Below, piece after piece: positions 42,413 to 49,286 of a stretch of 64,000 nt of DNA. Position 1 is the stretch's first letter; each line of letters begins with the position of its first letter. The notes under the pieces were generated by a model, which ran no database searches, was not told where the DNA came from, and saw only the letters and a list, made by a program, of their open reading frames with translations. Origin of the DNA: a virus. Location: IMG/VR virus record IMGVR_UViG_3300027708_000033, positions 62,001 to 126,000 of that record. One strand, given 5' to 3'. The position numbers and the translations under genes were made by a program.

Positions 42413-42715
42413 TTACATTTTGGTAACGAGATTTTGACGCTTCCAACCGATGTTCTCGCATCGATACACGCGACCATCGATTTCGATTTCGTCACCAACG
42501 CTTAGTGCGGTGTGAGTGCGAAGCGGTGAGAGCTTCGGCTCGATGATGTTCCACATGAATCCTTCGTAGACGTTAGTGTCACGGAAGATGATGTCTAGAA
42601 TCACTAGGTCCATGATTCCATTTGGATTTTTGATTTCGTACGAGAATGAAACGCTTGTGTGTTGGCGTTCACCACGTGGCTCGAAAGCCTTCCAACTGAT
42701 TTTGATTTCTGACAT
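42413..42715 (-). CDS. Unknown beta-rich protein
   Basis: 100 residues. Beta-rich (VSFSYEIKNPNG, DEIEIDGRVYRCENIGWKR). The end looks like a small OB/SH3-type strand pattern. No family recognised. Monocistronic with own promoter. Confidence 0.72.
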   Translation of the reverse strand: MSEIKISWKAFEPRGERQHTSVSFSYEIKNPNGIMDLVILDIIFRDTNVYEGFMWNIIEPKLSPLRTHTALSVGDEIEIDGRVYRCENIGWKRQNLVTKM

Positions 42716-42724
42716 ATGATGTCC

Positions 42725-42785
42725 CTTCGTCGTTTATTGTTTGTTGCTAATTCCATTATACACTGCGCCAGTGACATTTGCTGCC
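42725..42785 (-). promoter_or_regulatory. Promoter and leader of gene 42715
   Basis: TATAAT (42760-42755) with an AATGTCAC-type spacer instead of TTTGCTTCA. Leader AGCAACAAACAATA, then AAACGACGAAGGGA. Confidence 0.8.
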
Positions 42786-42801
42786 ATTTGGCGCAAATTC
42801 T

Positions 42802-43128
42802 TTATAACGGAATGGTAACAGTATATGCATCTATCCACGCAGTAGAAACGTTTTCCCAAGCGCGGTGGTCACGTCCACCAATGTGCCACGCGTAAAGCTC
42901 GTCGTCCTTTGGAGCTCCATGCGTGTATCGCTTGTAGTCGTAGATAGTCGCAACGGTTTTATCTGCAAACTCGATAATCCATCGAGTCGTGATTTTGCCG
43001 TCGATGCAATCGGTTGGATGTGGTTCTCCAAATAGCTCGACTAGCTGCTCGCGTGTCGACTCGAGATATCCTCTGAGCCCAGTGTCATCTGCTTTGCCTG
43101 ATTCTTGTTTGAGTAATTTAAATTTCAT
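42802..43128 (-). CDS. Conserved actinophage protein (LRGYLES/FGEP/WHIGG type)
   Basis: 108 residues. LRGYLESTREQLVELFGEP, TTRWIIEFADKTVATIYDYK and YAWHIGGRDHRA match a frequent small actinophage family of unknown function. Monocistronic with its own promoter. Confidence 0.82.
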   Translation of the reverse strand: MKFKLLKQESGKADDTGLRGYLESTREQLVELFGEPHPTDCIDGKITTRWIIEFADKTVATIYDYKRYTHGAPKDDELYAWHIGGRDHRAWENVSTAWIDAYTVTIPL

Positions 43129-43141
43129 GTCGTTCTCCTTG

Positions 43142-43200
43142 TTCGTCGTTTTTAATTTTTGTTGCTGATTCCATTATACCATGTGCTTGTGACATTCGTC
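43142..43200 (-). promoter_or_regulatory. Promoter and leader of gene 43128
   Basis: TATAAT (43178-43173), spacer class AATGTCAC. Leader with AGCAACAAAAATTA, then AAACGACGAACAAGGAG. Confidence 0.8.
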
Positions 43201-43203
43201 GCA

Positions 43204-43548
43204 TTATTTAAGAATCCAATGCGGAAGACTTTTGTCGAAAATTCTGCCAAGCGTTTTCATCGTGAATATGTTCACCATACCGATGACACGATAAGTTCCC
43301 AAGCGACCGTGCTTCTCGCTTCCAATTTCAACTAGTTTGCCAAACGCAAAAGTCGAACTTGGAGTTTGCGTCGTCGTGATAACGCGATAACCTTTTTGGC
43401 GCGTGTTATCGACGTAACGCTCGACGATGATGCATGTGTGCATGTCTCGCGTCCACGATTTAGCGTGAGCCGGAGCACCGGGGTTCATGCGAACCCCAGT
43501 CTCCTCAATTAGCTCGTAGTCGAAGATGCTCGCGTTCAAATTAGTCAA
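43204..43548 (-). CDS. Unknown beta-rich protein
   Basis: About 114 residues if started at TTG 43548, within TTGACTAA across the previous stop; ATG 43491 (about 95 residues) is the alternative. Beta-rich, with TFAFGKLVEIGSEKHGRLGTYRVIGM resembling a small barrel. No family recognised. Confidence 0.62.
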   Translation of the reverse strand: MTNLNASIFDYELIEETGVRMNPGAPAHAKSWTRDMHTCIIVERYVDNTRQKGYRVITTTQTPSSTFAFGKLVEIGSEKHGRLGTYRVIGMVNIFTMKTLGRIFDKSLPHWILK

Positions 43549-43921
43549 CCCAACTGTGAACGTAAGCTTTGATGCCAAGTGACTCCAAGTGGTCGACCAT
43601 CGCTTTTGCAATCGCCTCGTTGTACGCAAGGCTCTGTCCTCCACTTGCAAAGCCCATGAAACTGTAAGTTCTCAATGAGAGTCCTGGCTTACCATACCAA
43701 GGTTCAGCAAGTCCAAGCTTCTTGAAGTCTTGCGCGACTTTGGTTCGTGCACTACTGAGCATGACGACAGCATTTCCGCAAATGCCGCCAGACATACTCC
43801 ATGTTTGAATTCCATCAGTTACTGATACTGGAGTTGGAGCCTCAGCTTCCATACGTCCTTTGAATGACGCTAGCTTTAGCTCTTCGTAGATTTTTGCTGC
43901 TGAGAGAGTTGTAGTTGTCAT
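43541..43921 (-). CDS. Conserved actinophage protein (GGICGNA type)
   Basis: 126 residues. SMSGGICGNAVVMLSSARTKVAQDFKK and GGQSLAYNEAIAKAMVDHLES..GIKAYVHS match a common actinophage family of unknown function. First gene behind the promoter at 43972. Confidence 0.8.
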   Translation of the reverse strand: MTTTTLSAAKIYEELKLASFKGRMEAEAPTPVSVTDGIQTWSMSGGICGNAVVMLSSARTKVAQDFKKLGLAEPWYGKPGLSLRTYSFMGFASGGQSLAYNEAIAKAMVDHLESLGIKAYVHSWVD

Positions 43922-43938
43922 AATGACTCCTTTTCATT

Positions 43939-44000
43939 TCGTCGTTTGCAAGCATTTGTGCTTACAGTTCTATTATACCATCTAGATGTGACATTTATTC
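43939..44000 (-). promoter_or_regulatory. Promoter and hairpin leader of gene 43921
   Basis: TATAAT (43977-43972), spacer class AATGTCAC. Hairpin AAGC-ACAAAT-GCTT, then AAACGACGAAATGAAAAGGAG. Confidence 0.84.
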
Positions 44001-44044
44001 TAGTATTGGTAAAAATAGTTATAACGAATTGGTAACGAGTTTCC

Positions 44045-44320
44045 CTAGTTCGAAACTAGTTCCAAAAACGTGTCAGCACTTATGTGGCCGTTTTCAAAAG
44101 CGAGCTTGTATCCTGCCGCGATGACGAGTTCATGAACTGGAACTCCAAGACCGTACGCGATGCAGTTGAGAATTTCAGACGAGGCTTCTTTTTGTCCACG
44201 CTCGACTTCGCTCAAGTATCCAAGGGCGATGACGCCGCGTTGCGAAACGTAGCGTAGTGTCTTGTTCTTTTCAAGTCGAGTCTCGCGAATCACGTCGCCT
44301 AGTGCTTGTCTATACTGCAT
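44045..44320 (-). CDS. ClgR-like XRE-family regulator
   Basis: 91 residues. LGDVIRETRLEKNKTLRYVSQ and GYLSEVERGQKEASSEIL form an XRE-type HTH that closely follows the actinobacterial ClgR/PopR pattern, the activator of clp protease genes. The C-terminal tail (LAFENGHISADTFLELVSN) is short. Inference: it may switch the host Clp regulon or act as the phage's own early repressor. Leader keeps an AAACGACAAAG box but no TATAAT is seen, so it is probably read from the upstream gene. Confidence 0.85.
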   Translation of the reverse strand: MQYRQALGDVIRETRLEKNKTLRYVSQRGVIALGYLSEVERGQKEASSEILNCIAYGLGVPVHELVIAAGYKLAFENGHISADTFLELVSN

Positions 44321-44357
44321 GTTCTAATCCTATCGCTTTGTCGTTTGAAAATTGTTA

Positions 44358-44582
44358 TTAGGCTTCTGGGTCTGTAACGGGCATCGCGCACGCTTCACAC
44401 GTGAACCAAAAGTCGTCGTTCTCGTCAGAGACGATTACGTAGTCGAACAGTTCTCCAGAGATTAGGCCAACAGGCTCGTCACACGAAGTACAGGTGTCTT
44501 CGTACTGAGCTGCAAGACCTTCGGCCTCTGCGTCTGAGTGGTCTTCAATGGAACGGACTTGGAAAAGTTCGAAACGATGCAT
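44358..44582 (-). CDS. Acidic zinc-ribbon protein
   Basis: 74 residues with CTSC and CEAC pairs around an acidic DYVIVSDENDDFWF core; one zinc ribbon. No clear family. It precedes the ClgR-like gene by 37 nt. Confidence 0.72.
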   Translation of the reverse strand: MHRFELFQVRSIEDHSDAEAEGLAAQYEDTCTSCDEPVGLISGELFDYVIVSDENDDFWFTCEACAMPVTDPEA

Positions 44583-44628
44583 GGTAATCTCCTATGGAAA
44601 CTACCATACATCGCTTCGATTTCCGTGA

Positions 44629-45249
44629 CTAGCTTCTGAGAAGGTCCTTCAGAGTTGCTAGCTTCGCGTTCGCTTCGTCCAACTGAGTTTGGATTTCGCG
44701 AGTGCGCTCTTTGACAAGCTGCTCGATGAGCGACTCGACAGTTAGAGAGGGAGAGGTGTCAGCAGATTTCACTGGCGCCGGAATTGTTGGGCGGTTCTTC
44801 GAACCTAGCGGACGTCCACGCTTCTTTACTTTTGCGCGACGACCAAACGTCGAGCGAAGTTCTGAGCCTGGAACCACAATTGCCACTGTGCGAGCTGGAG
44901 GAGTGTGAACTCCTGCAACTGCAGAGAAGTAAATTGCTGATGGAGTACCTGGAACTGAACGGCCTTCGGAACGAAGAGTTCTCTCGGCCAGAGTTTCGAT
45001 ACGGGTAACAGCGCGACGCTCGAGGACGAGCTCGTTCACGATTAGGCGAATGGTCGACTTGTCGTAATTGCGCTTGAGTTCACGGTTGACGAAAATTGTA
45101 AGTTCGGCAACTGTGAGAGGCTGAGTCTGGTCTTCGAGAGCTAGAGCCACAAAGTCCTTCAGCTGAATGTGATTTTGAGCACGAGCTTCAATTAGGTTTT
45201 TGAAGTTCTGACTCATTTGGTGCTGGGTTTGATTAGTGATGGGTATCAT
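44629..45249 (-). CDS. AT-hook / winged-helix-like DNA-binding protein
   Basis: 206 residues from ATG 45249; ATG 45216 is the alternative (the GAAGG lies directly against the first). The N-terminal 80 residues (LTVAELTIFVNRELKRNYDKSTIRLI) look like a winged helix. The middle has an AT-hook, KKRGRPLGSKNRP. The C terminus is a coiled coil (EQLVKERTREIQTQLDEANAKLATL). Likely a nucleoid-type or transcriptional regulator. It is the first leftward gene next to the iteron-like array. Confidence 0.72.
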   Translation of the reverse strand: MIPITNQTQHQMSQNFKNLIEARAQNHIQLKDFVALALEDQTQPLTVAELTIFVNRELKRNYDKSTIRLIVNELVLERRAVTRIETLAERTLRSEGRSVPGTPSAIYFSAVAGVHTPPARTVAIVVPGSELRSTFGRRAKVKKRGRPLGSKNRPTIPAPVKSADTSPSLTVESLIEQLVKERTREIQTQLDEANAKLATLKDLLRS

Positions 45250-45325
45250 CCTTCGTCATTGTCGAGATAGTCACGGAATTGACTATGAAACCATTATACC
45301 CCCTAAAGGTGACAAAAGTCTGGCA
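45250..45325 (-). promoter_or_regulatory. Promoter and hairpin leader of gene 45249
   Basis: TATAAT (45298-45293), AATGCCAGACTTTTGTCACC spacer region. Strong hairpin ATAGTCA/TGACTAT, then CAATGACGAAGGATG, where the box merges with the start. Confidence 0.8.
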
Positions 45326-45411
45326 TTTGCGCGAAATTGGTTATACTAAATTGAAGCGTTTCCTCTAGCCTAGGGTTTCCCTAGCTTTCAGGCCTTCAGG
45401 CCTCTAAAACT

Positions 45412-45715
45412 GGTCCGGCCTAGTTTCCTGGTTCCCTATAGCAGGTTGCACTGTTTTTCAGTCCGGCATGCATTTGCAAGGCCCCTATAGGCAGGTTGCG
45501 CATATTTTGGTCCGGCAAAACCTCTAGGCCCCTATAGGCAGGTTGCATAGTTCTGAAAAGCAGTCCGGCCTAGTTCCGGAGGCCCCTATAGGCAGGTTGC
45601 GCGGTTTTCTGCCCGACGCGACCTCTAGGCCTATAGGGCAGGTTGCGCGGTTTTTTCGGTCCGATGCGCGTCCGGCCTAGGGTATAGGCAGGTTGCGCGC
45701 TTTTTAAGGTCCGAG
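45412..45715. repeat. Iteron-like array of CCTATAGGCAGGTTGC units
   Basis: Six copies of (C)CCTATAGGCAGGTTGC, starting near 45434, 45482, 45529, 45582, 45629 and 45683 (spacing about 45-54 bp). Each is followed by a T-rich run and GGTCCGGCC or a close variant. CCTATAGG is itself a palindrome. Degenerate copies continue into the 3' end of the next gene (near 45777 and 45893). No T-rich unwinding element with CRISPR-like spacers is present. Candidate replication origin, partition or packaging site. Confidence 0.8.
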
Positions 45716-45718
45716 TTG

Positions 45719-46531
45719 CTACCCGACTACAAACAGTCCGGTGTCTCTAGCCAGACATGCAAGGGTGTTCGAGTCCAGGTTGCCCGATGCATCCGGCCCG
45801 ACCCGGCCTATGGCACGTTGATAGCGGGCCAAAGCGGTCCGAGTTGCATTGTCAAAGGTGCCCGAGGTATGTCCGGCAAGTTGCACCCGACTGGATAGGG
45901 CAAGTTGCAGTGTTGCTGTCGCCCGATTAGGCCGCCCGGTCGTGAGATGCGCCACCGTTAGCTTCGGTAAGGAGTCCGATGCGGAAACCTTCAGCTTGTT
46001 GTTGAAGCTTATGGTTTTCTTCAGCTTGAAGTCCGGCCTACCGAACCCGATTACCTCTTGGCCCGAGCGCACCCGAAGGTAAACGCCCGTCGGGTCCTGA
46101 TTTCCTCTAGGCAGTCCGGTGCTGGTTTGCGCCTCTAGCACCTGGAAGAACCCGGTTGAAGTGAACCGAGAGGTATCCGTCACGATTCCGACGTGGGGCA
46201 TGTCAAACATGGTGCGTGCACCTTCACCTGGGAAGGCGAAGAAGGCAATGTCGCCTCGTTGTGGCTTCTGGTATAGGGTGTTTCGCTTCACAAACTCAGC
46301 AAGTGCCGCCGGGGTGTACACCGTAGCAGGCACGTTGCGCACCGTCAGACCGGCCTCTCGCGCCACGACGTCGATGAAAGACCCGGACCAGGGATTTGAG
46401 CCGTACCCGACCTTCTCACCGAAGCCGGAGGCCATGCCGGCCTGCGCCCGATGGCCCTGGTAGGCTAGAGCTTTAGAAACGAAGAGTTCAATCAGGTCTT
46501 TAGAAGATGGTGACTTCGGTGTTGCTGTCAT
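45719..46531 (-). CDS. CHAP-like endolysin with peptidoglycan-binding domain
   Basis: 270 residues. Residues about 15-175 follow the CHAP pattern: NPWSGSFIDVVAREAG, a KPQRGDIAFFAF turn and MPHVGIVTD with the expected His. The position of the usual catalytic Cys (PWCxxF) is Ser. The C-terminal 75 residues resemble a peptidoglycan-binding domain (TRTALARYQRAIG). I recall the PWSGSF variant from other actinophages, so it may be a conserved subfamily. GC-rich relative to most of the window. Confidence 0.75.
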   Translation of the reverse strand: MTATPKSPSSKDLIELFVSKALAYQGHRAQAGMASGFGEKVGYGSNPWSGSFIDVVAREAGLTVRNVPATVYTPAALAEFVKRNTLYQKPQRGDIAFFAFPGEGARTMFDMPHVGIVTDTSRFTSTGFFQVLEAQTSTGLPRGNQDPTGVYLRVRSGQEVIGFGRPDFKLKKTISFNNKLKVSASDSLPKLTVAHLTTGRPNRATATLQLALSSRVQLAGHTSGTFDNATRTALARYQRAIGRVGPDASGNLDSNTLACLARDTGLFVVG

Positions 46532-46697
46532 TTGAATCGTCTCTCTCGGTTTCCTTCAGTGCAATGAGTAGGATTTGTGCAGCGTTTGCCCGGGAAGACA
46601 CCCGGACATGTTCCATTCTAGTCGCGGCAAGGGCAACGTCCGCGTGAAGGTCGTTAGCCAGTGCTTCCGCTAATTCAATTATAGCATCTTTATTCAT
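46500..46697 (-). CDS. Small unknown protein between TerS-like and endolysin genes
   Basis: 65 residues from ATG 46697, which lies 4 codons inside the upstream gene's end (ATGAATAA) with GGAG 9 nt before it. Helical (MNKDAIIELAEALANDLHADVALAATRM). It overlaps the endolysin start by 32 nt. No family recognised. Confidence 0.65.
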   Translation of the reverse strand: MNKDAIIELAEALANDLHADVALAATRMEHVRVSSRANAAQILLIALKETERDDSNDSNTEVTIF

Positions 46698-47661
46698 CTT
46701 TGTACACTCCATCGGTGATTTCTTTTTGATTTTCTTCGTCGGTGACGATTTCTGCGTCTTCGATCCTCGGGTCCTCATCGGCTGGGACTATGATACCGGC
46801 TTGAGCCAGCTTGGCTGCCGCCTCTGTTGCACCTACAGCGAGGCGCTGTAACCTCTCGGCAATCACCATTGCAGCAGGCCTGACGTCCAGGTTCACTGAG
46901 GTATCCACCTCTATGCCGCCACGAACGCCGGCACGGTCAAGGATTTCGGTGGCTGCCTTGAGTTTCACTGGCTCAGACTCGGCGGTCTCCATAAGTTCCT
47001 CAAGCAGGTTCACGGCGAACGGTGCTGCTTGCTGCAGCTTCTGTCTGGCACGCTCAATGTCGTCGCCAGGCTTCCTGCTCTCGGAGCGAAGGTGGACACG
47101 GCACATGCCGTCGTCTGCCGGCCGCCCTGAGGACCACAGCATACAGCGGATGCCGTCGTCCTTGACGGTTCGACAGCGGTGAGGCTTGGCGCTTGGCTTT
47201 CGCTTCGGATTCGGGTGAGGTGTTTCCTGTTCCTTCATCCACAGGCGTGTCGCCCCGAGGACCCAAGGTGGAACCAAGTGGTCGGCTGCCGACTCGATAA
47301 TCAGGTCTAAGCCGGTCAGGTAGTCAGAGTTACGGTCAGCAGGGTCCGAGAGGATCGGCTTCTTCTCAGCGAGGGAGAGGATACGGCGCTGAGTGGCCAT
47401 GTTTTCGGAGCGGGCTTGAATCATGCCGGTCGGGACACCATTCGAAGCGTATACCGTGTCCCAGCCCATCTTCGCACGGCGGAGGATTGCACGGTTCTCG
47501 AAGGTATCCTCACAGACACCTCTCTCAACCTCGTCAATGCCAATCTCCGAGAGGTCAGGGCGAATGTTTACAGGAGTGTCGAGTTCAATAATCGGCTTGT
47601 CAGCAACCTCGGCCCCAAAAGGGACGAGAGGTTTTTCTTCATCATCGTGTACAGAAGTCAT
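46690..47661 (-). CDS. Terminase-small-subunit-like protein
   Basis: About 323 residues from ATG 47661, which has TATAGT 7 nt upstream and may be leaderless; a GTG at 47718 is possible. The middle has a C-rich insertion (HRCRTVKDDGIRCMLWSS...MCRVH), probably zinc-binding. The C half, LLEELMETAESEPVKLKAATEILDRAGVRGG then VIAERLQRLA, is the pattern seen in actinophage small-terminase-like proteins. Alternative: an unrelated DNA-binding protein that shares the helix pair. Confidence 0.68.
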   Translation of the reverse strand: MTSVHDDEEKPLVPFGAEVADKPIIELDTPVNIRPDLSEIGIDEVERGVCEDTFENRAILRRAKMGWDTVYASNGVPTGMIQARSENMATQRRILSLAEKKPILSDPADRNSDYLTGLDLIIESAADHLVPPWVLGATRLWMKEQETPHPNPKRKPSAKPHRCRTVKDDGIRCMLWSSGRPADDGMCRVHLRSESRKPGDDIERARQKLQQAAPFAVNLLEELMETAESEPVKLKAATEILDRAGVRGGIEVDTSVNLDVRPAAMVIAERLQRLAVGATEAAAKLAQAGIIVPADEDPRIEDAEIVTDEENQKEITDGVYKDE

Positions 47662-47913
47662 GTTTGCACTATAAGACAAGACGGGTGCCGCTAACCGGGG
47701 AGAGACTCGTAGCAGCACCCGCCTTGATGCGACCTGCGTGCTGCGAGGGACCGGAAACCACTAACGGTAAAGGTCGTTTACAGTCGCGAGGTCAGTTACA
47801 CTGTATACGGTTCCTAAAGTTTTCTTTCGAGTGTGTAGCGCGCCGGACACAGTTTTCGCTGTTCAGAAACAACGCGCCGTAAACGATAGGTTATTTTTGA
47901 AACTGCTTGTGCT

Positions 47914-48264
47914 TTACGCCTCGTCCGATGCCAAGTACTTTACTAGCTCTGGATTGTCCTGCAACACCATTAGCAGACCGACTTCGTACATGGAAATGAA
48001 GTGGTGCTCCCAATCAGAGAACTCGGCAGACTTTCCTGGCTTACTAGCTGAACCCATTGTGTTATGTATCGCGTGAAGTATCTCGTGTACAAGTACTTGC
48101 TTCTTGTTAGACTCGTCTAAGTCAAGAGATAAGACTATTAGGTTTCGCTCTGCCAACGTGTAAGCGTGGCTAGCATCTGACAGCATGCCATCATCGCCTG
48201 TTCTTCTCTGCTCGACTCGGTACCATTGCGGTCCGACTTTTAGTCTTCTCGGAGCTTCAGTCAT
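47914..48264 (-). CDS. Minimal zinc metallopeptidase-like protein
   Basis: 116 residues. HEILH at 60-64 (VLVHEILHAIH) and a downstream W..HFISMYEVGLL helix form the compact metallopeptidase core seen in small phage proteins related to ImmA/WLM types. Substrate unknown; may cleave a host regulator or a phage protein. It follows the zinc protein gene with a 1-nt overlap. Confidence 0.78.
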   Translation of the reverse strand: MTEAPRRLKVGPQWYRVEQRRTGDDGMLSDASHAYTLAERNLIVLSLDLDESNKKQVLVHEILHAIHNTMGSASKPGKSAEFSDWEHHFISMYEVGLLMVLQDNPELVKYLASDEA

Positions 48265-48776
48265 CAGACGTTTTCACGGCACTTACGGCACAACAAGGCA
48301 TCGAACCCGGTAGCTGCCTGAACAACGACACCTCGCTGAGTCACAGCTACTGGACTTACCTGAGCTTCAGCCAAGCAACGGTCACACTTAGCCTCAACTA
48401 GCCACTCAACAGACTTGCCTGCGTCTTGCGCTGCTCTCAATCCTCGACCTAGTGCATGAAGAGCGCCTGACCCTTCGGTCTTCCTCAAGAAGTTTCGAGT
48501 GTCCTCGGCTCTTAGCACAGCACGCAAGTTCTTGCATGGACATTCCATTCTCGTTGGCTTACAAATCGTTAGCCCCTGAATCTGAGTGTGCCTTCCTGCA
48601 GGATGCCCGCAAACACAGATGTTTCTGTTTCCATTGCGCCTACGCCCAGAAGCAACTAGCTCCGCTTCACTTGACACAACATCGTCGTATTCAAAATCGA
48701 CAATCGCAAATCCTTGTCCGGTTACTTTTTCCTGCCCGACTTCAACGAACTCGTCTTCTAAAATCTCGTCTTCCAT
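48264..48776 (-). CDS. Cysteine-rich zinc protein
   Basis: 170 residues from ATG 48776 (AAGGA 4 nt upstream); an ATG 24 nt earlier lacks a ribosome binding site. Acidic N terminus, then CVCGHPAGRH...C...CPC (zinc module near 54-82) and a C-terminal pair CDRC / CRKC. I recognise the CxCGHP...H...CPC pattern as a frequent actinophage zinc module. Function unknown. Confidence 0.75.
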   Translation of the reverse strand: MEDEILEDEFVEVGQEKVTGQGFAIVDFEYDDVVSSEAELVASGRRRNGNRNICVCGHPAGRHTQIQGLTICKPTRMECPCKNLRAVLRAEDTRNFLRKTEGSGALHALGRGLRAAQDAGKSVEWLVEAKCDRCLAEAQVSPVAVTQRGVVVQAATGFDALLCRKCRENV

Positions 48777-48800
48777 TTTTCCTTTTTTCTTTCCGCCCAT

Positions 48801-49235
48801 GTCAACTCATGGATTCATGGAATCATAGTATCATAAAAAGTCCTCCATGTATCCATGTAAGTACTATGAAACTACTTTGATTAGGTTGTAACCATTGAAC
48901 CTGATTATTCTTTTAAAGGGGCCCCCAGTTAACTCTTAACGTGTATAGAAATAATAATCAGTAATCACCATTACAGTCAATACATGGTTTTATGGAAGCC
49001 GCGATACTAGAGAAAAACGTACGAGCCTTGCGCGAATTTTCTTCTAGTATCTGAGATTTTAGTTTTTCATTACTGTATCGCGCTTGTCGTCGCTTATGTA
49101 CAGAAAAGCGGCTCCCTAGCGACCCCCGCAGACTTTCATAAGTTTCATGGAATCATCGACATTTCATAAACAGAGACGCGCTCAAGCGGTCCAGTTCGCG
49201 CGCTCCGATACCGCTACTTAGAGTCAAGGACATGT
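48801..49235. other. Gene-free, repeat-containing region
   Basis: No coding frame fits. CATGGAATCAT occurs at about 48827 and 49146. A GGGGCCCCC block (48919) and several ATG-rich direct repeats (CATGGATACATGGA) lie near the left end. There are no clear promoter pairs, although the 48776 gene needs one here. Confidence 0.45.
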
Positions 49236-49266
49236 AAAAAATCCCCTGCCAATAGCGACAGGGGAC
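49236..49266 (-). terminator. Terminator after the PLP-enzyme gene
   Basis: Stem TCCCCTG/CAGGGGA with a 9-nt loop, followed on the minus strand by TTTTTT. Confidence 0.85.
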
Positions 49267-49286
49267 TTTTTAGAGGCGCGCCGGAG

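Noticed and set aside
44045-44320. Lysogeny repressor and thus a temperate phage
   Set aside because: The protein is closer to ClgR than to phage immunity repressors, and no integrase or attachment site is visible in the window, so lifestyle cannot be claimed.
45412-45715. CRISPR array
   Set aside because: Repeats are short and degenerate, spacers share TCCGG and T-runs, and no cas-like gene is present; an iteron-type array fits better.
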